Below, one piece after another: positions 42,473 through 54,020 of a stretch of DNA of 64,000 nt. Within the stretch, counting starts at the first letter, position 1; each line of letters begins with the position of its first letter. The notes beneath the pieces are model-generated. The model was given only the letters and a program-made list of their open reading frames with translations, had not been told where the DNA came from and did no database searches. Source of the stretch: Strongylocentrotus purpuratus (lineage: Eukaryota; Echinodermata; Echinoidea; Camarodonta; Strongylocentrotidae); assembly GCF_000002235.5 (NCBI RefSeq), contig NW_022145611.1, forward strand, positions 9,058,242 through 9,122,241, given 5' to 3'. The position numbers and the translations under genes are program-made.

Positions 42473-44164
42473 CTATACCCCTAGCAATCTCGAATCAAGC
42501 TGAAGCTTCTTTCAGTTTTGCGAACTTTCACGACCTTTGTGTACTTGAAACCCGCCCTTCAGGCTGATCGGAATCTACAGTTTCGGAGTGTTGTATCTCC
42601 CTCTATGGTGAACACTTCACCGAAATGACCCTGGCGAGACCGCATTATTAGAGCTGACAACTTCAATTTGTGTACAATAGAACATTGCTACCGGCAAATC
42701 TGCCAGGCACACAATAAAACGACACTTATCAAATCTAATAAACACATTCTTGTGGAAGGCACATAACGCCACCAGTCCCAGAGTATTGGATTACGCAGAC
42801 TGAAGTCATATGTCATGGGGTCATGTACCATTGAGCGAATGAGCACATCAAATTTACACAAAAGCTTGGATTAGGATTTCATTGCATTGGTATAACAGAT
42901 ATATTTTCTATTTGCTGAAGACGAAATTGCATGACGGCTCTGTATTCATAAAATTCCATGGATGAATTCAAGGATGACAGTTGTCACTACTTTTTGAATG
43001 CCACTAGTTTTTATCATCGATCATATTTGAACAAGGGTGCGATCCAAGTGACATATATTTTAGACAATATGTCACAGTTCGTTCCACTCTTATACCCTTG
43101 TATTCACAAAACAAACTGCAGTTGCATCCTTTTCTCACTCTCTCGGTACCATTCTTTATGCAATACAATTATATTATACATGTAGTTTGTTTCTAGTTTG
43201 GATATTGATCATGGGGGGGGGGGGTTGGTAATAGTACGGGTTAAATGGGGGGTTTAATTATGCTGTATATCTGGCCCTGTTGTCACAGTTCCATGTTAGC
43301 CATTTTTCTGCTGGCATGGATATCCCCAGGTAATGTTATAATGGTGGCATTTTAGACTAGAAAAAAAGTTCATTTATTGGTTATATCTTCAACATTTCTA
43401 ATGATGTCAAATGGCCATTTCATATTATCAGATTATTATGTTTTGCATTTGTTCTATTTAAATAATAATTTATGTAAAACATTTCAAACAGCGAATAAAG
43501 TTGGGAATAATCTAATCACAAGTCCTGACAAAATATAAAAGTCCTGCATTTCTGAAAGAATTTGAACCAAATTCATTTTATTGAATTCATGGGATAAAAT
43601 GAACCAGACATTGAGATTCAGCTTGTGAATAGAAAATAGAAAATGCATTTACACAAACTCTTCACTCTTATATGTACAGAATTATTACGAGTTTGTAGAA
43701 CTACCAATGTGATACTCTAGTTGGCTTTGCAATGGTATTTATGCTTCATATGTGCTGTTAATAGAACGACAATCTATGCTTTAAAAAATTCACAGCATGT
43801 TCAAATGGAGCTCATTTGCAAGTAGAGTTGAGTTTGAATAACAAAGTAAAGTAATTATTCAAAACAGAGGGACTACTGGGTGGAAATTAGAGGATTAAGA
43901 AATGTTTGTTATGTCTAGTACAAATCAATATCATGTTTAATAAACATGCAGTAAAAAAAAAACTAGTTTCATAATTTTACAAATTCAGTGCTGATGTATT
44001 GCTGTCAATTTGAATCATATTCAACAGCAGAGCACTCAACCGCGCTGTTTTATTAACCACAATTCTCCCATTTTCCCCCGCTCTGGTATCGTGAAATCCT
44101 TTTCAATCCTGAGTTGAAGTCCAATATGCTTCACACCTTCATGTTTTCATGAAAACCCGCCGAC

Positions 44165-44172
44165 TGACGTCA
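44165..44172. promoter_or_regulatory. Perfect CRE-like palindrome TGACGTCA
   Basis: The octamer TGACGTCA is the consensus for CREB/ATF factors. It lies in a slightly less AT-rich patch (44040-44230) upstream of the visible DAAM exons. An octamer of this kind is expected about once per 64 kb by chance, so function is unproven. Confidence 0.2.
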
Positions 44173-47104
44173 GACACAAAGAATGCATTGCCCAGAGAAG
44201 GTGGGATTGTTGAATTGTTCGGTGTATTCTAAACATTCATGACACATACCAAATAGTGTTGTTTTACCATAACAACTCCAAGCTTCATTAAATATTTGGA
44301 AGTTTTGTCTGTCAATTACATCTCACAAAAATGTGTAAGCCTTTGTTGTGAATACAAAACATTTCTAGGTATTTACCCATTCTATCAATAGAATGTGCTG
44401 TTTGTGTTTTTTTTAAAGAGAATACTCAATCCTTACAAAGTTTGGTCATTCAAAAATACTTACAACATTGGTTGTTCATATTTCAAAAGTTGTATACATC
44501 AACTAAATCAATGCTTGTGCAGCAGAGATTTTGTATGGTTCAGATAATATCAAGTTGTGAGGATGTTTTAATTTATTTAGACAAATTGTCAAGAATTTTT
44601 AAAAATATTTTCAATTCTGTTTAAAATTTAATTTGTGATGCTGTCATTTTGCAGTTGTTATAGTAAATAATGAAAAAGGCAAAATATGTCTAAATCTATT
44701 TTGAGCATCTACCTAACCTCTTAAAATGACATCCTATCTCAAACGTCGTACATTAAGCATGAATAATGCACATTTTTCCCTCCTTAATTTCCACATTAAT
44801 GCCTTTGTCATAGCTTCAGTTCGTGGAATGACAGAGCAGATCTGGTTGAAACCGCACTTTTTTAATCAGCCGTTTCATCTTACACGGCTACATTTCCAAC
44901 AATTTCCTCTTGGTCCAGGAGGTGTTACAATCAATATCACCACATCCTCAATGAGACAGTAGTTCTGTCACTTGATATTCAATTCATCAACCAAATTATA
45001 CCCACCAGGTATTTTAAGAGTGTTCGGAGACTAGATACAGAACTTCTGTGAAATTGATAGGGAAAAGGACCACCCCCTCCCCTCCCCCTCCCTCCCTCTC
45101 TCTCTCTTACCCTCCCTCTCTGTATGGCCAAAGAATTTTTCTCTGGTATGACGAATGCAGGAAATATATATAGAGAGTTGCTTTGCTCAATATTAATTGC
45201 AAGGCAGAATTATCAAATAAAATATCAATTTTTGTTGTTCATGTATTTTCATGTCGATAAATCATGAATATTGGAAAAGAAAATACTAGAGGGTAAAAAA
45301 GTAACTGAGCAATAATCCTGAAACTATTTCATCATTATTATAATATCAAACACATACTTTTTACTTCAATTTAATAAAAAAACACTTTTCTTCAGTATGA
45401 TGTGAAATATACAGGTACAAAGTAGGTCACTGTTTAACCTTTACTCAATTGTTATTCTTTATCGCACCATTGGCCACCAAACACTGTAAGCTGCAATGGG
45501 ATGGGGTGTAGTGAACATTCAAAATCATCCAAAAAGCTCTTCCAAAAGCATGCTACCCCTTCCCCCTTCACCTCTAATCCGTTATTATCCCACTTGGAAG
45601 ATTTCCATACATCCACACAAAAGCGTTTGGGTCTTTTGGGGTTTTCAGGCTTTATATTTCACTCCTAAGGTCTCTGAGATTGAATTCTTAATATCAGAGA
45701 TTATTTTCAAGTGCACTGGTTAATATCAGGCCTAGGGCAACAGGACCAGGATCTGGAACTAATCTCTTTCCTGTCTACTCAGAGAAGGAAAGACCCTTTT
45801 TCATTAGACCAAGTTTTAAATATAGCCTGCTAATTCGCAGTGAAGACACAAATATTGTGAAATTTCAATCTAACAACAGTTGGATCAGGATATTACCAAA
45901 ATCAAACTAGGGCTTCATCTACACAAAGTAGCCAGTTATTAGTTCAAACATCAGGCTAACTAGCTGGTGATGACATACTCGAGAGTAAGTTATGATATGC
46001 TTTGAAGCCCCGAGCTGATTCCTCAAGCAAGTGGGGACTGCTCCACCTCTGGCTAATCAGAGAGGGGGGAATTCAAACTTGGGACTTTATTTTTGAGAAG
46101 TAATAATCACGCTAATGTCTCAAACTCGAACTTGTTTGGGCTAATGAGAACGGGCCATGGTGCACATCATCTACTCTGAGAAGGAAATGACCTGCTGGCC
46201 CTCTGGAGGGCCATAGGTCCAGGATTAATCACTAGAGGCCAGAGTTTTCTCTAAATCTTATGATGGAAGAATCTAGCGCTTCCATCTGACAGCTCTGCCG
46301 TCATCAGGGGCAAGGGCTGGACCAGAGGTATCCATCATGACTTGCTAAATAATTGCGGTTCCTACAATATATTTGACCAGTTTTTGAGAATTCCATTTGT
46401 CACGAGGTATTCCTTGTAGACTGAAATATATTCACTATAACTCTACTAGAATAAGATTAAAAATAATAAGATTACTGTTAATTATATGGCTGACTTCAAA
46501 AACAAAAATGCAAACTAAGTAATGATTTTCAAAAGTTTGGGCAATGTAAATTTACTCTCCCACATAATCCTTCATAAATAACTTCAAAACACACAGATAA
46601 GTTTCGCAATTGTAATTTACTCCGTCTGCCACAACCTTGTACGAAAGCAAATAACGGACAACCCTAAATACCTTGGCTAACAGAAAGCACAATATTTTCC
46701 TTTCAAAATGTAGGAAATCTGGATTTTCGGCAGAAATAGGTCAATGAACATGTAATGACACTTCTTTTATTTCTATATCTGCCCGACTTTGCCCAAAATA
46801 TGATAATAAAACAACATATTTAAATGGCTGACAAGAAAATTATTCCCTTTCACAAAATCTGAAAAGTTTGGTATAGATTTTGTTTTGAAAAGCAAGAGCG
46901 ATAAAGCAGTGATTCATAAAAGACGTGACATCATTCATGGTGAATTCCAAATGCAGATGGAATGGAAGAGAGGAACAAATTGATTGAGAAGATGATGGGC
47001 TCCAAGTACAAACACCATTCGCCCGGGGGCATGTTGAGATATGGTTTATGATGAGGAATTCATCTTTGAGATGGAGATTGAATGCTGGAAGATAAACAAG
47101 GGGT

Positions 47105-47615
47105 AATGGATGGACTTGTAAGTGAGGGTGGGAGGAATGGGAGGAGGGGGGGAGGGGGAGGGGGGAGAGAGAGATGGAGGAGGGAGAGACAGGGGGAAAG
47201 GGGAGACGGGGGAAGGGGAAGAGAGAGGGGGTTTGGAGGGAGGTATGGAAAGGGAAAGAGAAAGAGAGGGAGGTACAGAAAGAAAAAAGAGAGAGGAAGA
47301 GTGGTCGAAAGAAGAAAAAACAAGGAAGAAAGAGATGGGGAAATGGATGTAGAGAGAAGCAGGACATACTGAGAGAGCTAGAGAAGTGTTTATATGTACA
47401 TCTTCTGCTGAAAGCAGAAACTATACAATAATGAATATTGGTGAGCGAGGGAGAGGGAGAGGAAAAAGAGGGAGAGGGGGGAAAGGAAGTTATTGTTAAG
47501 GAAGAAGACAGAGGAAGAATGAAAAAAGGAGAAAAACAAGAGATGGAGGTATGAACAAGAAGAGGATACAAAACAACAAGAGATGGAGGTATGAACAAGA
47601 AGAGGATATAAAACA
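47105..47615. repeat. Purine-rich low-complexity block with a 40-bp duplication
   Basis: GGGA- and GAGA-rich plus-strand sequence runs from 47120 to 47530. It is followed by two copies, 40 bp apart, of AGATGGAGGTATGAACAAGA then AGAGGATA (47541 and 47581). Several long frames on both strands here are compositional. Confidence 0.9.
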
Positions 47616-48899
47616 ACAAAGTCCAAGCAAAGATGAAGAATTATAAAAGAATTATAAAGAGGTAAAACAACACAATTCACTAATAAGAGATACACCTACA
47701 CCAGCACAGGGAAACAATCTTCAGACAAGGTAAAGCAAGGAAAGTAGAAGATAAAACTGACAAGTGAAGAGAGAGATATACAACCATCCAAGCAAACAGT
47801 TGAGATAGAGGTGATAAAGTTGGCATACTGCAACCGCCCCTTTCCCCTCCCCTCCCCTCTCCTGCACAAATGAAGCTGTCAGTTTGGGATGTTTGTGTCT
47901 GGTTGACACCCTTATTGATGTTTCAGAGATTGATTTGTGCCTGCTGATGACGCCATTCATTCCTTATCATGACCTGATTCATGCGCCCATCATAACAAAC
48001 CTTGACTATGTGCTAGGCATACCGGAGTATAATTAGAAAGGTACACTAGAGATACATTACAAGCACAGCAGTAGACATTCCAAAATGCCTTTACATTATA
48101 AATGTACCACTTGCTATAATTTTAAGGTACCCCTCCCAGCCTCCCCTGTCCCCTTGAAACCTCTGCTGTCATTCTTTTCCTTTTTCAAAAGCTAAACTCC
48201 ATCAATATATTCTTTTTAATTCATAAAAGCGCATTTATTCTTTGGCCTCCATATATCGTTATCATTGTATATTTGTTAGTCGACAGCTCCTCAAAAAAAA
48301 CTCTCCTAAATCCAGTTATATATTTATTCCTTCAAAAATAATAGAAAAATTGTCCCCTTCCCCTAAAACACTGAATATCTTCAGAGAGTACAGGTACTCA
48401 CTAAAAAGCACTTTGTACTTAATATCAAACAAACTACATACTCCTCTTTTCCTATACAAATTATAATACATCCCTTCCCATATATTTTTGGGATAGGGGG
48501 GGGGGCTACCACATTCTTGCACCCTACGAGTTCACTTTGTGCACCATACCGCAGAAGTCAGACAATTTCTTTCGATACATTTGTTTTTCATCCATCAACT
48601 CCTCACTGCAATCTGGATGTGACTTGTTTGTTCCTTGCAACAGATTTATTTCATCTTGCCAGCCAAAAATATCCCTTCTCATCCATCGTCAAAAGAGACA
48701 AATTTTAAGGGTTTCGAAATGCTCTACAAAAAAGTTCATCATGTCATTTATTAAAGCAACACCTCCATCATGTAAATTTGTACAGACTCCTTGACATGTG
48801 TCAACTCATATCATCTTATATGAGCCTAATATCCTTCTGGCCCTAAATAGGCATCTGAACTATATAACCTACTCTTCATAGAGCCAAGAAGACAATAGC

Positions 48900-49195
48900 A
48901 TGTTCAGCCGAAAGAAAATTTATACAAGATTCTAATAAAGAAACGTTGTATCAAGAAATTAATATGACAATTGGCCAATCAACAGTGTGTACTCATTATA
49001 AGCCCCGCCCAATTATACAATTTTTTTTTTTTGTATGATGCGATATTCAGACTAGAGCGGGACCCTAATTCTTTATCAATTTTTAGTTCGAGACGATGCT
49101 CAAACATGCGTTTTGTTATAAAACGACGTTCTAAAATCGTTTAAAATCAAATCTTGTCAACCTACACAATGCATTCAAGTTGTCAGAACACAAGT
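48900..49195 (+). mobile_element. MITE with GTTCAG end, copy 2
   Basis: It begins near ATGTTCAGCCGAAAG and carries, in order, AACGTTGTATCAAGAA, TAAGCCCCGCCCAATTATA, GATATTCAGACTAGAGCGGG and GATGCTCAAACATGCGTTTT. These are the same landmarks as the copy at 38921. Its 3' end is diverged, so the right border is approximate. Confidence 0.65.
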
Positions 49196-50204
49196 TTAAA
49201 ATCAAGATGCTGCGTAAAGAGTTCAAACAAAGAGGATGAATAAAGAGGATGTAAACGGAGAAGGCAGAAGTGGATTAGATGCTTCTCAATCAATTCATTC
49301 TCGGGATGCACCGAGCAACCCACTAATAAGAGCGAATGTGAGGATAGCACGCTGCCAGGTATGTTCAAGTGATCATGTGATTGATTATGACGTCAGGTGG
49401 GCCCATCATTCACAGTCTTCATCCATTCAAGCACTCCAAGAACTAGAAATCGCTCAAGATCCGTTTGCAAAGCGAATTTACTCGAAAGAAAATCCTCCTG
49501 CATCTTGAAAATCCAATACTTAAATGCCATTCATCTAACAGCACTATAAAAATGAATAGGCCCATTTAAGAATCACAGACCATTTCTGAATTTAAGGCAA
49601 AATTCAAAAGCATATCATAAATTATAGCACTCCCATTGAATTATTTCCATTAAATTCAATTACATGAAAATAGCCTTAAGTTGAAAGAAAATATGGCAAT
49701 TGTGAAAAATTAGTTTAGAAAATAAACCCCTGGCCACAGGGGCACAGAAATATTTGAGGGTTCAATACAAATTTAATATCAACTGCAAAATTAGCAAATC
49801 CTGACTGTGAGGAAAGATCCTCCTCTAAACTTTTGTCAGGAATAAACATGATATGGGACCTTTCGAATGTCGTTTCCCTTCTCAACATCTTAAAAATCAA
49901 TGCGTGCCTAATGCCAAGAGAAGATCTTTTAATTGTTTGATCAAATCTTTTGGGTGTTGTTGTGTTCGCAACTTGGCAGCAAATGGGAGCCGTTGGATCA
50001 CTTCCTAAATCATACATCTGTTCTTTATTCTATTGGTTTCCTCTACAGACATGCAACAAACCCCCATCCATTCTCCCCTCCCCCTCTTGGCATCATAAGG
50101 TCCTTTTTCATTAGCCTGAGAGTTTGAGATATTACATAAATCAGCAACTCCTCCGAAATATTCTACATTTTCTTGTCTCCATTGCTTCATGAATCAAGGA
50201 TCGT

Positions 50205-50295
50205 TTTGTTACATGACGTTTCTTTATACAAAGTTCAGACTTTGACAAATGTAATTACGTAGCTAAATGATGAATGCTCATATTCTGAATGCACA
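50205..50295 (+). mobile_element. 3' fragment of the GTTCAGACT MITE family
   Basis: TTACATGACGTTTCTTTATA then GTTCAGACTTTGACAAA, ending ATTCTGAATGCA, parallels TAATGTGACGCCCCTTTATA then ATTCAGACTAGACAAA and AGTCTGAATGCG of the copy at 38921-39330. Only the last roughly 90 bp are recognisable. Confidence 0.55.
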
Positions 50296-50339
50296 GTGAA
50301 AGTCTAGAAGACATTGCAGGTGTTAAAGCCAAGGTCAGC

Positions 50340-51345
50340 GTTTAGGCCTTTCCTGCATGACTGGCTATTACTAATGATCCGACAGGAAGACGCCATAAAA
50401 GTATGAAGTCATTTCATAAAGACCGTCTCATCCTGATCATATCCTAATCTGCCCCTATATGATCCAGTATAAAGAGCAGTCACAGACTTGGATCAATATG
50501 AATTTGGATATGTGGGTCATTCTTCGGCATAAATGGGGGCAGTGAGGGGGAGGGGGACATGGGAAGGGAAGGGGAGGGGGTCAGGGGCAGGGGGCAGGGG
50601 AAGGGGGCATTTCTAATGATCCAACAGGAAGTTGGGATCAAAGTGTGACTTGATTTCATAAAGGCTGTCTCCTAAAGTGCCTGTATCATCCAGTGCAAAA
50701 GATGTCAGACTTGGATCAATATGATTTTACTATTTGGGTCATTCTCTAGCATAATAAAGGGGGATGGAAGTCAACAAGAAAAATGGGAGACGAGGGGTGG
50801 GAGAGGAGCATTACCAATGCTTGTACAGCAAGATGCTAACTGATTTCACAAAGGTCTTCTAAACTTATCTACTCTCTATGATCAAGTGCAATAACATGCA
50901 GTCACTCACAGACTAGCATTATGATTTGATCTGGGTCATTCTCGGTGGATGACGTTAGGAGAGACAGTGGGAAGGGGAGGGTGAGGGGGGAGGGGGAGAA
51001 GGGAAGGGTGTCAATGTTAATGAACCAACATAAAGAGGGTCTCCTAGTCATATCTTTCCTTATGATCAACCACAAAGGCAGTCACAGGACAGTGTTTGAC
51101 CTGGGTCATTCTCTGGTGAGGGATGGGGAGATGGGAGGGGGGGCGAGATGGGAGGGCGAGGGGAAGGGGGAGGGGGGGGGGGAGGTCATGACTCATGATC
51201 CCACAGGAAGACACCATCAATGTATAAAATGATTTCATAAAGAGGGTTTTCTTATCAAATCTGCCCTCATGATCAAGCACAATCACAAAATTGCTTTAGG
51301 ATTTCATCAAGGCCATCCCTCAGTGAGGGAGTCGGGAAGTCGAGG
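50340..51345. repeat. Tandem array with G-rich spacers, 170-220 bp period
   Basis: GGGTCATTCT recurs at 50514, 50736, 50933 and 51103. Related phrases ATGATCC-ACAGGAAG recur near 50373, 50616 and 51195, and TTTCATAAAG-like and CAGTCACAGAC-like phrases recur at matching offsets. Each GGGTCATT is followed by GGGGAGGGGGA-type sequence of 40-80 bp. Four to five units are clear, with a possible worn unit to 51560. Confidence 0.78.
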
Positions 51346-53197
51346 GGTAACTTCCTCCTGTAAGATCTATATTAGAACCAATTAAATCTCTAAATTTCAA
51401 AACCGGTCATTCACCATTGAAGGTGTAGAGGGGGAGACAGAAAGGATATTATCCGTCCCTGAGATAAAATATAAAAGCAGTCACAGACATGAATTATGAT
51501 GCTATCAATGATATTGATCACAATCATCCGTCATGGGGGAAATGGGAGGGGGGATTGCATCAGTTTGGAAATGGACTTACTGATGTGAATATCTACACAC
51601 ACTTTGTGCATGAGTAGACCATTGGGCATAATTACTTCAAAAAATAAAATCTGAATCAAAACAATTGAAACCATCTATACATTACCACACATAACCCAGG
51701 GGAAGAAGCAGGCTACACTAAAGTTTCTTGTATTACAAAATAAAAGAGAGAATAATCCCATATCCAAAGGAGATCAGTATCCGTGCGCTTGAAGCCTCTT
51801 CTGCGAGTCTTCTCTACCTTTAATAATTGGTCAACCTACCGTGAACCAATGGATTAAAGGTGTCTACAAGATCAAGGGTAGTCGCTGGATTTAGAATGGG
51901 ATGACATTCAAATGGCCTTGTAGGCCAGGTGACGAGAGAGCCCATGGGATACACTGTCACCGTGCCTAAGCCCTTTCTTCACTCGGCACACCTTATTGGC
52001 CATGTTCAAGGTCAGAAACACAGTTCTTCATTCCAGTAGAATGGTTATTCACGATATTCGCTCCCTCCGTGTACTTGTACATACTGTAGACGTCTATAAA
52101 TGGGTGGCAGTAGTACTTCTCCGTATTTTACTTTTAAAGGGATACTATCTGCCAGAAATAATCACAATACAAGTTAATTTCTTTAGTGTAACAAAGTTAC
52201 TCTTGTAATAAAAATTCTGATTTACGATAGGGCTATTGGTGTATCATCACGCTCACCGGGCCTTCACCATTTTTATCAGAATCATTTAATATTAACAAGA
52301 ACTGTTTTACATGTATTATAACAGTCTTTTTATTGTTACAATATGTTCTGATTAGATCCAATTGCCTATGTTCTTTTGAAGGGAGTTGCTAACAAAGTCA
52401 ATACAACATCAATCAGTAATACTTCAGAAGCATTCAAGATTTTCTCTGAACTGGTTCAGATTTCATGTCCTATTAATTCTAAGAACTACATGCATGTATA
52501 CACTATTCTGGTCACGTAAGGCCTTACTGACGATGGGGGCACACTCAGCAGCACAGGAAGCGAGACAAGTACTGAACCCGAGATCCTCCCTAACCAGAGA
52601 GGATTAAATGTCCAGATCGTTATCGTGTCCAAACTACATTCATGTTTCCACAACCTTCACAAGGCGGAAAGTCTGGGGTATATGTAACCAGTCATGTCAA
52701 CCACCGCCAGAGGGGGCAGCCGGAGCTGCTATTAACATAACCTCTCTCTTAAATGTCACATCCACCTAGCCGCTTAATGAGAGACTAAGAATATGATCCC
52801 TGCGGGAGGGAAGGGGGTACTAGATGTTTGGGATCGTTGGGAGATCAGACGACCCCTAACAACGGGTTCTTCCGTGGGGGACGTCATCGACCGGGGACCA
52901 TGTGATCTGCAGAGTCATGGCTGAAGGACCTGGACCTTCCGAAGACCATCTTGTCTTAAGATCTCCAGAACATGAGTGTAATTTAAGTGGAAGTCAGAAG
53001 TTCCTGTGGTTCATGCAGATCCACTAAGGAGGGTATCCATGCTGAATTTGTATATTGATGATGACTGATAAAGATTAACTGATGATGTATTTTAAGCGAC
53101 TAGCATTTATAAGCAACCAGAGGGACCTGAAGCTTTGAGACCTAGCTGAGGAACTTGCTAATGAGCATAACCGCTTTACCAAATGCCAATAACACTT

Positions 53198-53262
53198 CAA
53201 TCTGAGTTTGAACCCAGGACCTTCAGGTTATGTGACAACTGCTCTAATACTGAGCTATCATT
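53198..53262 (-). ncRNA. tRNA-Met-like relic (pseudogene or SINE head)
   Basis: On the minus strand, TAGCTCAGTATTAGAGCA resembles a D-arm/A box. TGTCACATAACCTGAAGGTC then CTGGGTTCAAACTCAGA resembles the anticodon arm (CAT in the loop) and T-arm/B box. It is close to elongator tRNA-Met, AGTCTCATAATCTGAAGGTC then CTGAGTTCGAGCCTCAGA, from memory. The acceptor stem does not pair and the anticodon stem is poor. It is therefore a relic or a tRNA-derived SINE head, not a working tRNA. Confidence 0.55.
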
Positions 53263-54020
53263 ATTTGGAAAGGAAATGCCTGAACTTGGAACTGTGAAAA
53301 TGTACACCAAGTTTGGTACCTAAAATAACATAAAGCAGTAATTAACGCTATCATGAAGTTGTAGTAGTATTGGCAATCAACTTTTCGGAACTACAAATTC
53401 AATTTGATCGTGAAAGCAAAAGGATCAATGCTGAAGTTTGTTATAAAAAGGCATATTTGGGTAACTTTGCGAACTCCTTGCTTTCCCTAAAGTCTGTCCA
53501 TCATTAAAGCCGTCCTTGATCTGAGGAAGTCCTAGGCAAAACTTGCGAGGCGTAAGTCCCACGGATCTAGACTCATGGATTTCACATCCGTCATGTGGTC
53601 ATGTTGATATCAGGGCTCTAGCATTCAAGTCTGCACAGGGTTCACCAGGGTTTGTTGTGTCATAAAAATAGTTTGAAATGACAGTCCCAATCATATTTGA
53701 ATTACTTAAATACCAAACATTTGGGCATAATAAATTCAGAAATACCAATGAATCTTTTACATTTTCTAGTTCTTCATGGCCTTTATGTAGGGCAGGCTTC
53801 TAGAAGCTGGTTTGTCATATGCAGGTCCATTCAATACAACATATTACGGTCATAACCCACATCTTGACACTCGAAGGAATCTGGTGCACATAAGCAAATA
53901 CCTTGCCCCCCACCCCCCATTTTGAGATTGCATGGGGACTTTACGTATTGCAATTTGGACCTCTGCGAATGAAGCTAGAGCGGACCCCTCTATAATGATC
54001 TAATGGTGCATAGGCTTTTG

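Larger units (their letters stand above)
41856..54016. other. Upstream intron or intergenic DNA, 12 kb
   Basis: No exon is recognised. The contents are a MITE at 42153-42472, a G12 run at 43213-43224, a CRE-like site at 44165, a pyrimidine patch at 45069-45122, GA-rich DNA at 47105-47615, and a G10 run at 48496. A MITE lies at 48900-49195 with a fragment at 50205. A G-rich array follows at 50340-51345, and a tRNA-like relic lies at 53198. The frame at 49236-49508 overlaps MITE flank and resembles no family. Confidence 0.75.

Noticed and set aside
46010-46130. A possible second tRNA-derived repeat (AGTTTGAATTCC on the minus strand)
   Set aside because: The B-box match is weak and no D-arm pairs.
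46840-47695. A 259-codon minus-strand frame and overlapping plus-strand Gly/Arg/Glu-rich frames
   Set aside because: They coincide with GGGA/GAGA low-complexity DNA, show no hydrophobic-core pattern or splice context, and several frames are open at once.
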